Shown piece after piece: positions 25,086 to 31,889 of a DNA stretch of 37,006 nucleotides. Made by a program: the position numbers and the translations under genes. The first letter of the stretch is position 1, and the number at the start of each line of letters is the position of its first letter. The stretch is from Acidobacteriaceae bacterium (GTDB taxonomy: Bacteria; Acidobacteriota; Terriglobia; Terriglobales; Acidobacteriaceae), in contig PLHQ01000051.1 of NCBI GenBank assembly GCA_003138975.1, positions 1 to 37,006 on the forward strand. Direction: 5' to 3'. The notes beneath the pieces were generated by a model. The model had not been told where the DNA came from. It saw nothing but the letters and a program-made list of their open reading frames with translations, and made no database searches.

Positions 25086-26216
25086 ATGCCACGAAGCGAG
25101 AGTCACCTCCGAGTCGTCGGCTTCATCACCATCGCTCAACTCATATTATGTCTCTGCATCGCGCTGTCTTCCACGGCACAAGCGCCAACTTCCGCGTCCG
25201 CTCCAGCAAAACCCGCCGACGAAGAAGTGGCTCTCCGCGCGTTCGCTGCTATTCATCCTATTGATGTCCACGTTCATGTCTTCAAGACCGATCCCGCATT
25301 TCAGAAGATGCTCGAACGGCTGAGCCTGAAAGTGCTGAATATCCTTGTGGTGGACGACACGCTCGCCTATCGCAAGCATTTGCAGCCGCAGATCGATGAC
25401 GCACTGGCGCTGGTTCGGTCGAGCCATGGCCACATTGCGCTGTGTACGACATTCGATCCGTACAAAGTCGATAGTGCTTCATTCGCTGCCGATGCCATCA
25501 AGCAGATCGACCGCGACTTCGCGCAGGGAGCCGTGGCGGTCAAGATCTGGAAGAACATCGGAATGGAAATCAAGAACGCCGCCGGCCAGTACATGATGGC
25601 CGATGATCCGAAGTTCGAGCCGATCTACAAAGACATCGCGAACCATGGCAAAACGCTGATGTCCCACCAGGCCGAACCCGATGTGGCCTGGGGGCCACCG
25701 GATGCGTCCGATCCGTCCTGGTCCTATTACCAGGAAAATCCGCAATGGTACGTCGCCAACCAGCCCGGCTTCCCCTCGAAGCAGAGGATTCTCGAAGCGC
25801 GTGATCATGTGCTCGCCAACAATCCCAAACTGCGCATGGTTGGAGTCCATCTGGGCAGCATGGAGCGAGATCTCGACAACATCGCCAGCCACTTGGACAA
25901 GTATCCGAATTTTGCCATCGACACAGCCGCGAGAATGGAATATCTAATGCTGATGCCTCCGGAAAAAGTGCGCACATTTCTCATCAAGTATCAGGACCGC
26001 GTCCTCTATGGCACCGACCTCGACTTGGCCCCGGACGCCAACCTCCCGGACGTGTTGAAAGACTGGCAATCCACGTACGCACGAGACTGGAAATTCCTGG
26101 CAACCGGCGAGACTCTTAACGTGGAAGGCAAGCAGCTGCATGGATTGAATCTGCCCCAGCCAGTCCTCCAGAAGATATTTCGCAGCAATGCCATTCGTTG
26201 GATTCCGGGATTGTGA
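25086..26216 (+). CDS. Secreted amidohydrolase-family (Amidohydro_2) metal-dependent hydrolase
   Basis: 376 residues. A signal sequence (IAQLILCLCIALSSTAQA) is followed by a TIM-barrel enzyme: HPIDVHVHVF (metal-binding HxH), GAVAVKIWKNIGM (Lys at the site), HGKTLMSHQAEPD (His), LRMVGVHLGSMERD (His), and VLYGTDLDLAPD (catalytic Asp in GTD). All usual ligands of the family are present. GGAGGTGA precedes ATG 25086 by 2 bases. Relatives include decarboxylases, lactonases and unassigned hydrolases. Cotranscribed with the TonB receptor, hence likely tied to the same substrate, for example removing a substituent outside the cytoplasm, by inference. Confidence 0.8.
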   Translation: MPRSESHLRVVGFITIAQLILCLCIALSSTAQAPTSASAPAKPADEEVALRAFAAIHPIDVHVHVFKTDPAFQKMLERLSLKVLNILVVDDTLAYRKHLQPQIDDALALVRSSHGHIALCTTFDPYKVDSASFAADAIKQIDRDFAQGAVAVKIWKNIGMEIKNAAGQYMMADDPKFEPIYKDIANHGKTLMSHQAEPDVAWGPPDASDPSWSYYQENPQWYVANQPGFPSKQRILEARDHVLANNPKLRMVGVHLGSMERDLDNIASHLDKYPNFAIDTAARMEYLMLMPPEKVRTFLIKYQDRVLYGTDLDLAPDANLPDVLKDWQSTYARDWKFLATGETLNVEGKQLHGLNLPQPVLQKIFRSNAIRWIPGL

Positions 26217-27101
26217 TGGACCGCGAGTCGGTTGTGGTGGACTGGCCCCCGCGTTGATCCTGTTTGCGGTTTGGGTCTTGAAAGTCGAAAATCGGGCACT
26301 TTCGTTTTGCTCGGGCCTTTTCGTCTCGTAAGTTGGCGGCGTGGCTGAGCCACCCTGGATCAAGCGGAACCTTGAAGAGGCAGTTGACCTGACGGGCGAA
26401 GGTCCCGAGGACTTTCGGCACCTTGATGACTCTCCTGTTAGGAACTACTGATAACCGTTTTAAGTTGTGAGCTCTGAGTCTTGAGTAGTTGCTTTACTCA
26501 TAACTCAGAACCTGGGACTCAATGCTTGTAGCATGTCTGTGCTATGTCTTTGAAACCTGCAGTTTCCTTAACATCTCAGCGGGAGGCATTTCCGGCGCAG
26601 GGATCCCCGAACTGAGCCCGGGCGATACAAATCCCGCCCCTGCCGAAGAATTGCAACCCATTCTCATCGCTCCTCGTCATCCCTTGAACCGCTCTGAAGA
26701 GCAGTTACTCCAGTGGCGGGCGACTCTTCCGATAGGCTATTCATGAAGAGTCGGTGACAATGCGCCGAGAACCATTTGCGATTAGAGTGAATCCCGTCGG
26801 TCGCTTCTGTTCAGCTTTACGCGCATCTACATATCATGGGGTATGACCCGCGCTGAAGGCTGAGGATTTCCTTTTGACGGGGTCGTCGGTACAACGCACT
26901 CGGAGCTTTCTCTGCCCAGTGTTTCACGCGGCGCAAGTATGCTACTACGACGCTCAGCTTCCGGACTTGTGCGGCTAGTCACAGACAGAATGGTTTAAGC
27001 CGGCTAGTGTTGAAGTACTCACCTGCTTCTTTCACTGTCTCAGGCACAGCAGGTGTGATCCATTCCGCGACGGCCGTCCGGCCGCAAAAGAGGAGGATGC
27101 C
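26217..27101. other. Gene-poor stretch
   Basis: About 885 bases with no recognised gene. Short frames on both strands lack family motifs. One of these, on the minus strand, reads GWLSHAANLRDEKARAKRK; it has no obvious match to a family I know and overlaps the end of the hydrolase gene region, so I do not call it. A small imperfect hairpin is listed separately. The promoter of the sensor gene at 27102 must lie in the last 100 bases, but I cannot place it. Confidence 0.4.
26476..26506. repeat. Small imperfect inverted repeat
   Basis: GAGTCTTGAGTA at 26476-26487 pairs, with two mismatches, to TACTCATAACTC at 26495-26506 around a 7-base loop. The surrounding bases repeat CTGAGT and ACTCA-like words. 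Lacks a T tract, so a dispersed repeat is as likely as a terminator. Confidence 0.4.
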
Positions 27102-28232
27102 ATGCCCCTCGATTCTCTGGAACTCCGTGCTTCTCTCCAAAGAGTGCTTAGCGGTCTCATTTTGATTTTGGTTCCGCTCACTGTGTTCGGCTTCTATGTA
27201 GCGTTGCAGGGAGACAGCCAAATTCGCCAGATGGCCGGCGAAAACATCCGTTCCATTACACGCACCTCGGCTGAGTTCACCTCCGAATTCATCGTAGGGA
27301 GCGTGAAGGACGTGAGCGTGATCGCCAATAACCCGAGTCTCGTTCAGGCAGTCATTTCCGCGAACCACCAATACGAGCATCTTTCAGAGGACGCCATTGG
27401 CAGCAAACTCGGAGCCATCGAGCTGAAATGGAACAGCTCGGAGAGCGATGCCTTGGCGAGAAACGTCCTCACCTCCGATTTAGCCCGCCAACTCCGTCGC
27501 ACGCGGGATCTAAATCCGAGTTTGCTGAAAGTCACCGTTGCGGATACCGTCGGCGCCACCGTGGCAGGAACGGATAAGCCATCGCACTACTATCAGACGG
27601 ATCGCGCGTACTGGGGGGTGTTGTATTCCCAAGGACAGGGTGCAATCGACGTGGCCGATCTGCGCTACGACGAACAGAATCGGCTGTACTACCTCAGCAT
27701 CGCCTACCCCATCCTACAGGAAAGCACAGGCAGGTTCATCGGCGCGGTCACTGCTCTGGTCGATGTCTCGCCCCTGTTTGCTCAACTGAACCGGGAGCAG
27801 ATCGGCCGTACCGGGCGACTGTTGCTGGTGCGCGACGATGGAACCGTGATTGAAGGACCCGGCGTAGCCCCCTCCTTGAAGATGCGCTCCGAGGAATACA
27901 CCGCGATCCGCGACTCGCTCGGGAACCTGCGGGGTCGCGAAACCGGATACCTTTTCGCCAGGCTTTCCAAGGGCGAGTCCTATCTCATCGGGTTTGCCGA
28001 TACCGGATTGAAGGAGGCCTACCCCAACCTTCCTTGGATCGTCGTGGCCAGTCAGGAAGATCGTGAGATTACCCGCCCCATCCGAAATCTGACTGCTTTC
28101 GCGTTGTTTGTCATGATTCTGTCGCTATTGATGCTTACTCTGCTCGCCGCGTACGTATTCCTGCATCGCATTCAGAAACTGGAGGATATTGAAACGTCGC
28201 AAGAGGACAAGCCGAGTCCGACAGCTGGATGA
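27102..28232 (+). CDS. dCache-domain membrane sensor lacking an output domain
   Basis: 376 residues. N-terminal TM (LSGLILILVPLTVFGFYVAL), a large periplasmic dCache-type double PAS-like domain with YYQTDRAYWGVLYSQGQGAI, QNRLYYLSIAYPIL and GAVTALVDVSPLF, and a second TM (LTAFALFVMILSLLMLTLLA) near the end. Only about 40 residues follow, ending DIETSQEDKPSPTAG. Normal dCache proteins continue into HAMP, methyl-accepting, kinase or GGDEF domains, so this one stops right after the sensor. GAGGAGG lies 5 bases before ATG. No signalling gene adjoins it. Either it works with a partner, or it is a truncated copy with an intact frame. Confidence 0.78.
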   Translation: MPLDSLELRASLQRVLSGLILILVPLTVFGFYVALQGDSQIRQMAGENIRSITRTSAEFTSEFIVGSVKDVSVIANNPSLVQAVISANHQYEHLSEDAIGSKLGAIELKWNSSESDALARNVLTSDLARQLRRTRDLNPSLLKVTVADTVGATVAGTDKPSHYYQTDRAYWGVLYSQGQGAIDVADLRYDEQNRLYYLSIAYPILQESTGRFIGAVTALVDVSPLFAQLNREQIGRTGRLLLVRDDGTVIEGPGVAPSLKMRSEEYTAIRDSLGNLRGRETGYLFARLSKGESYLIGFADTGLKEAYPNLPWIVVASQEDREITRPIRNLTAFALFVMILSLLMLTLLAAYVFLHRIQKLEDIETSQEDKPSPTAG

Positions 28233-28332
28233 AGACGCGGGGACTCCGGGGCGGTGCCACTCACAAACCGGGGGAGTGCCTATGCATCGACTCGGTACGC
28301 GGAAGAGATACCGAAGTACAGTCTGGCAACCT

Positions 28333-28620
28333 TCAGAACATGACACAGGCCTCGTTGACCTTCTCCAGTACTCGTTCCAGCAGCGTCAGTTGCCGCTGCA
28401 GTTCCGCCTTCGGCGTGCCGTCCGACTGCCGCGCGATTTCATTTTTAAGGCTGCGCTTCTTGCCAGCGAGGAGTTCTGCTGTTTGTTCGAGTTCACCGGA
28501 GTCGAAGCGCAAATCGCGGGCCATCACCTTGTTCAGCAATTCGTTATACTGCCGGGGGTCTTGCTCTAACAAGACGTTCGCCAGCAGCTTTAGCTCGTCT
28601 GTTTCCAAGTGGAATTGCAT
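28333..28620 (-). CDS. Small helical conserved hypothetical protein
   Basis: 95 residues, highly charged and helical. It contains HLETDELKLLANVLLEQD and a heptad-like tail (KRSLKNEIARQ, RQLTLLERVLEKVNEA). I do not recognise a family; it could be a small regulatory or coiled-coil protein. The start at 28618-28620 has GAGAGGG 3 bases upstream. The frame is open further 5', but the added 87 residues have no supporting site. Convergent with the sensor gene. Confidence 0.55.
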   Translation of the reverse strand: MQFHLETDELKLLANVLLEQDPRQYNELLNKVMARDLRFDSGELEQTAELLAGKKRSLKNEIARQSDGTPKAELQRQLTLLERVLEKVNEACVMF

Positions 28621-29116
28621 GGCCCTCTCTTCAAATAGAGAAACTGCCTCGGAAACTCTATATATAAATTGGATGCCGGTAACTCTCGAACTGTCAGTGA
28701 CAAAAATCACAGAACGACACAACTCCCCCAAGTCAACGAACACGGAGGTGAGGACTTCGTTGGGCGGCCCACACCAGCAGTGAACGGCGTGCTTCATTTC
28801 TGCCGAAGCGCGTTTGTGTTGAACCGCACCGAAGCCGAACTGCTGCCTAAACCTGCCAGGCATCCTTATGGGTAAACTCAACCTTCATGGCCAACCCGTA
28901 GCGGATTATGTCCACCAGAGTACGAATTCGGGAGAGTACTGCGAAATCACTCACCGCGTGATTAGGATGGCTTCCTCCTGAAGCTATGGCTTGGGGTCGG
29001 TATAGTGAAGCTCGGCCCAATCAGGAGAAAGGAGCACGAAAAAACGACTTACCAAACTTCCTGCCGAAGCGTTTCGCCACAGATGGCTTTGGTCCATTCC
29101 GGTAGGTTTCAGAGTC
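28621..29116. other. Intergenic stretch without a clear gene
   Basis: About 500 bases. A TATATATA tract at 28658-28665 could be the -10 of the minus-strand gene. On the minus strand a short frame ends ATGAAGGTTGAGTTTACC and codes for a tail DIIRYGLAMKVEFTHKDAWQ; it is about 33 codons from a GTG and lacks a good ribosome site, so I do not call it. Confidence 0.35.
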
Positions 29117-29344
29117 TTAGAATTTGAACCACAGGTAGACACCTACGGCCAATGAAAAGAGTATGAGTGCGACCAGTTTGAGATTATATCGTCGCGCCTT
29201 TTCCTTAGCCGTGTCGATTTGCTGGAGTGCTCTTTCGCGGGTTTTGTTGATGAGTTCGTCAGTGGGGTGTTCCACACCTGTGTTGCGTAGCCACTGAGCG
29301 TATCTCTCTCGCTTTTGCGGGGACATCGTTGTGCCGTTTTTCAA
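29117..29344 (-). CDS. Small protein with C-terminal transmembrane helix
   Basis: 75 residues: a charged N-terminal half (YAQWLRNTGVEHPTDELIN), a helical DTAKEKARRYN linker, and one C-terminal membrane helix (LKLVALILFSLAVGVYLWFK). Tail-anchored form. TTG at 29342-29344 has GGAGGT 3 bases ahead; ATG 29326 lacks one, so TTG is preferred. No function inferred. It precedes, in transcription, nothing close; it belongs to a cluster of small orphan genes. Confidence 0.5.
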   Translation of the reverse strand: MKNGTTMSPQKRERYAQWLRNTGVEHPTDELINKTRERALQQIDTAKEKARRYNLKLVALILFSLAVGVYLWFKF

Positions 29345-29442
29345 TCTACCTCCGTTGTCATCCCGGACACTCTACGCACAGCCCGGAGCATGAACCTGTC
29401 ATCATTCCCGCATGAAGGAATCACCTTCAACCTGTCAGCCAT

Positions 29443-29643
29443 TCACAGGTAGCCAACCTTCCAGCCTATGTTGCTGTCCCTCATTTCCTGAGCCGTGTTG
29501 GTGTACGCACGCACGACGGTCCACGGGCGTGGATCACCTTTGCAGAGGAGAACCATGCCCGGTTTCGGTTTCAAGGCAGCGTTGAGCCACGTCAACGTGT
29601 GCGTGGTGTCAGTTCTTAATTCGACTTGGATGATGTGCTCCAT
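29443..29643 (-). CDS. Small conserved hypothetical protein
   Basis: 66 residues with the recognisable block KPGMVLLCKGDPRPWTVVRA. No domain I can name. Its ATG (29641-29643) shares one base with the stop TAA of the upstream zinc-finger-like gene (TAATG), so the two are translationally coupled. Likely part of a small accessory unit. Confidence 0.55.
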   Translation of the reverse strand: MEHIIQVELRTDTTHTLTWLNAALKPKPGMVLLCKGDPRPWTVVRAYTNTAQEMRDSNIGWKVGYL

Positions 29644-29945
29644 TACGCGCTCACCCATCTGATACCGAGAGCACGGGCTAATTCAATTACGGGGACGGCT
29701 TCCGGTTCCGGTCGGATGACGGGCACGCCTGATGCGAAGGCGTGGCAGGCCTTGTGGTGAGCCATGTGCTTCAACATGTCCGTTGCTGATTGAAGGGGCT
29801 TCTCACAAAGCTTGTTCATACTGATCGCGTCCCCGCAGTCGCTGCATGTCATAAAAGTGCCGCCCACAATGTTTCTGGTAGTGGTGTACATAGCTTCAAG
29901 GTTACGCTTCATTGATGGACGGTGCTGAGGGCATTCGTACAGCAC
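29643..29945 (-). CDS. Mini zinc-finger-like protein
   Basis: 100 residues from GTG 29943-29945; an ATG at residue 12 is an alternative. The centre shows CSDCGD followed about 23 residues later by MLKHMAHHKACH, a possible C2H2-type metal site. The C-terminal half (VIRPEPEAVPVIELARALGI) is plain. The same C-x2-C ... MLKH-x4-H layout recurs in the divergent gene at 30021, so both may derive from one ancestor. Coupled to the 66-residue gene downstream. Confidence 0.55.
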   Translation of the reverse strand: MLYECPQHRPSMKRNLEAMYTTTRNIVGGTFMTCSDCGDAISMNKLCEKPLQSATDMLKHMAHHKACHAFASGVPVIRPEPEAVPVIELARALGIRWVSA

Positions 29946-30020
29946 CTAATGAGGGCCACCATTAACCAAAAGGTGATGCTGATCACATTGATATCGGAAG
30001 ACATTCTGTACTCTTTTATT

Positions 30021-30248
30021 ATGTACCGCATTGGTAGAGACAAGAACGGGGTGCTCCTCCTCTGTCTTGCCTGCACTCACACAGAGCGCGTCCAAGACTT
30101 TAACGGAGACATGGGAAACCAGCGAACGCTGGCCGCTCACGCAATGCTGAAGCACGTCCATGCCGCGCACAGCCGTGAAACTCACGTTCGTGCAATGGCG
30201 ATGGTAATGGAACGTCAGAACGCGCCCCGACAGCCCTCCCGCACTTAG
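30021..30248 (+). CDS. Mini zinc-finger-like protein, divergent partner
   Basis: 75 residues from ATG 30021. LLLCLACTHTERVQDF is followed by LAAHAMLKHVHAAHSRETH, giving C-x2-C and H-x4-H, a C2H2-like finger. Starting at 30021 leaves a 75-base divergent gap with the minus-strand gene; longer in-frame starts (29922, 29949, 29976) would overlap that gene or its leader. No good ribosome site at 30021, so the start is uncertain. Zinc binding and possibly nucleic-acid binding by inference. Confidence 0.5.
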   Translation: MYRIGRDKNGVLLLCLACTHTERVQDFNGDMGNQRTLAAHAMLKHVHAAHSRETHVRAMAMVMERQNAPRQPSRT

Positions 30249-30310
30249 TAGAAGAGAACGGTCTAGAAGAGAACCTGCCTTTGGGCCATTCTTCAGAAAG
30301 GACACCTTAC

Positions 30311-30403
30311 ATGCGAAGCGTATTCGTGGAGAAGTGGCGGTCACTGGTGAAGTTCGTCCTATTGGTTAGTGTCGTGTTGTTCGTTATGATTCGCTGGGCC
30401 TGA
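30311..30403 (+). CDS. Possible 30-residue membrane microprotein
   Basis: MRSVFVEKWRSLVKFVLLVS followed by VVLFVMIRWA and stop. One amphipathic-to-hydrophobic helix with basic N-side and WA end, the form of a single-pass microprotein. AAAGGA lies 9 bases ahead of ATG 30311. Follows the zinc-finger gene by 62 bases in the same direction. Too short to be sure that it is translated. Confidence 0.35.
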   Translation: MRSVFVEKWRSLVKFVLLVSVVLFVMIRWA

Positions 30404-30443
30404 AAAAGAGCCATTCGATACCTGCCGGGCGTGTTCGGCTGCT

Positions 30444-30640
30444 CTACTTCGAATAGAAGAAGGTCTCACCGCGCTGAAGCGCCTCGATCGCATAGGGTAT
30501 CTTGCTTATTTCCGTCTTTGAAATCGCACTCCGCAAACCAGCCTTGTGCACCAATTCCATGATCTCAGGTGAAAGGTTCAGAGTGAAGAGCAGGATCGGG
30601 ATGTCTGTACCGGATTTGGCTACGCGTTCAGGAGATGCCG
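30444..30640 (-). pseudogene. C-terminal half of a response-regulator receiver domain
   Basis: On the minus strand: ERVAKSGTDIPILLFTLNLS, then PEIMELVHKAGLRSAISKTE and IPYAIEALQRGETFFYSK before TAG at 30444-30446. This is the second half of a receiver fold: strand 4, the TL near the switch Thr, and the conserved Lys in SKTE. The phospho-acceptor Asp half is missing; upstream the frame runs into DUF429-like sequence in another frame. A decayed single-domain regulator. Confidence 0.65.
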
Positions 30641-30808
30641 TTGGATTTCGGGGAAGATAGGGCTCAGAAAGCGAACCTCGCGGTCACCCCCTTGCTCTCC
30701 GGCAAGCGCCCAGAAGCAAAACTCGGGGTGAACCTCGAAAGCCCACTGCTGGCACTCTGGCGTCATTGCGTCATCTACTTGCTTGATTTTGACCCTATGT
30801 GGAATGCC
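30620..30808 (-). pseudogene. Fragment of a DUF429 (RNase H-like) protein
   Basis: The minus-strand frame ending at 30620 contains VKIKQVDDAMTPECQQWAFE followed by VHPEFCFWALAG, the conserved EVHPE block of DUF429 proteins, then a shortened segment and IFPEIQRHLLNA. The block usual between the two (the KKT-rich loop) is missing, and the N-terminal part with the catalytic DxP is not found. Remnant of a predicted nuclease. It abuts the receiver fragment. Confidence 0.55.
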
Positions 30809-30922
30809 TGTAGGCTCAGCTCTCAATCCGTCTTCTGTCGACTTACTGCGCTCGCCTCGGCATGGTTCTTTGCACACAAAGCCGCACGACAAGGCGACCC
30901 CGCAGGGACCCGTGCAGCAAAT

Positions 30923-30942
30923 ATGGATTAAAGAATGGATAA
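30923..30942 (+). repeat. Arm-type direct repeat, left copy
   Basis: ATGGATTAAAGAATGGATAA, which itself holds two ATGGAT words at 12-base spacing. A near-identical copy lies at 31112. The two flank the tRNA fragment at 49 and 75 bases. Confidence 0.6.
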
Positions 30943-30991
30943 AAACCGGGACTGGAGAGATGGGCAACGGCTCCAAACCGTTGAAAATAAA

Positions 30992-31036
30992 TGGTAGGCA
31001 CGAGGAGACTCGAACTCCTGACCTCTACCGTGTCAA
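30992..31036 (-). tRNA. 3' half of a tRNA-Val(GAC), attachment-site remnant
   Basis: Minus strand. From the anticodon loop (TTGACAC, anticodon GAC at 31034-31032) through the 3' anticodon strand, a variable region, a perfect T arm (AGGAG, TTCGAGT, CTCCT), acceptor strand CGTGCCT, discriminator A and encoded CCA (30994-30992). The matching 5' half, which should end with pairing to CGTGCCT, is absent; upstream sequence is unlike a D arm. Such 3' tRNA halves are left by integrases that recombine inside tRNA genes. Not a functional tRNA. Confidence 0.7.
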
Positions 31037-31111
31037 TTCAGTCCTTCCAACAGCTTACATCACCGCTAGGGCCGCCCCAACCCTTGGAAACACGTGTAAG
31101 GCGAAGCTTCG

Positions 31112-31132
31112 ATGGATTGAAGAATGGATTGA
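31112..31132 (+). repeat. Arm-type direct repeat, right copy
   Basis: ATGGATTGAAGAATGGAT followed by TGA, differing by one base in 18 from the copy at 30923. Direct orientation. Confidence 0.6.
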
Positions 31133-31438
31133 ACAGTTCACAAACCTGGCCTAACGGAAGTGACGAACAGGGTTCCGGCCGGTCTCTAGCCGGAAGTAAC
31201 GGCGTTCCACCAGTTGCTAGGACATAGGGATTGTTAATGGCGCCGAAGGCGGCGGCGCTCACAAAGTCTGATCTCCTCCATTCAATCTAGCTGGCCCCTT
31301 AATCCCGTGTCTCACTTTTGGGGTGCACTCCATTACATCCCCCCAGAAGTTTCCCCACTCCCTCCCAGGGGTTCCAGATCTGGGGACACTTTGGTGGTGA
31401 CCGGCGGGAGCGGGGCGCCTACGGTCTCCTCGCTAAGA

Positions 31439-31546
31439 TCATTGTCCCGCGCCGTCGTGGGGAATCGTGGGGCGTTCTTTCAGCGTCGCCTGAATCTGCC
31501 GGCGCTGCTCAGCGCTCAGGGCCGTGAACCGGAATCCGTACTCTGT
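31439..31546 (-). pseudogene. Possible PilZ-domain C-terminal fragment
   Basis: TEYGFRFTALSAEQRRQIQA followed by a short tail and stop resembles the end of small acidobacterial PilZ proteins (YGFRF then a helix). The N-terminal RxxxR c-di-GMP motif is not visible. Weak call. Confidence 0.35.
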
Positions 31547-31818
31547 TCCAGTGCACGAACAACTTTTGCCGGGATCACCGTGCGTTGGGGGGTGGCCAGG
31601 CGGATCATGTGGGCCTCGGTTTTGACGATTCCGTCGTCGGCATTTGTGGCGGCGATTGCATTCTGGCTGGTGCGATTTATTCATCCGGGAGCGTAACAGT
31701 TTTCGGGCAACTTTCTCGGTCTCCTATCGCTCCAAACACTGTCATGGAATTCTAATGGCTGCACGATTAGAAGGATCACTCCCGGCATAACGGAGGAGGC
31801 TAGCTCCCCGGACCTCAG

Positions 31819-31855
31819 GGGCCGGTGACATAGCGCCACCGGCCCTCTTAAGTCT
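31819..31855 (+). terminator. Strong hairpin, plus-strand terminator candidate
   Basis: GGGCCGGTG at 31819-31827 pairs perfectly with CACCGGCCC at 31837-31845 (9-base loop), followed by TCTTAAGTCTTT. It lies 45 bases beyond the stop of the minus-strand phosphoesterase gene and could also stop that transcript. Confidence 0.6.
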
Positions 31856-31889
31856 TTATGTTATTTCCAAGGAGCGACAATACCGCGGG

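Larger units (their letters stand above)
31133..31888. other. Gene-poor stretch with fragments
   Basis: About 750 bases with no whole gene. The only recognisable content is a short minus-strand PilZ-like tail and a hairpin near 31819, both listed. Short plus-strand frames (such as 31307-31696) have no motifs. Confidence 0.4.

Noticed and set aside
26116-26421. Minus-strand frame reading GWLSHAANLRDEKARAKRK
   Set aside because: I could not tie it to a family. It overlaps the amidohydrolase end and lacks start signals.
30620-30976. A whole 118-residue protein on the minus strand
   Set aside because: Only the DUF429-like part is recognisable; the Cys-rich N-terminal part looks like non-coding sequence read in frame.
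30992-31090. A complete tRNA gene
   Set aside because: The 5' half does not fold against the acceptor strand and has no D arm.
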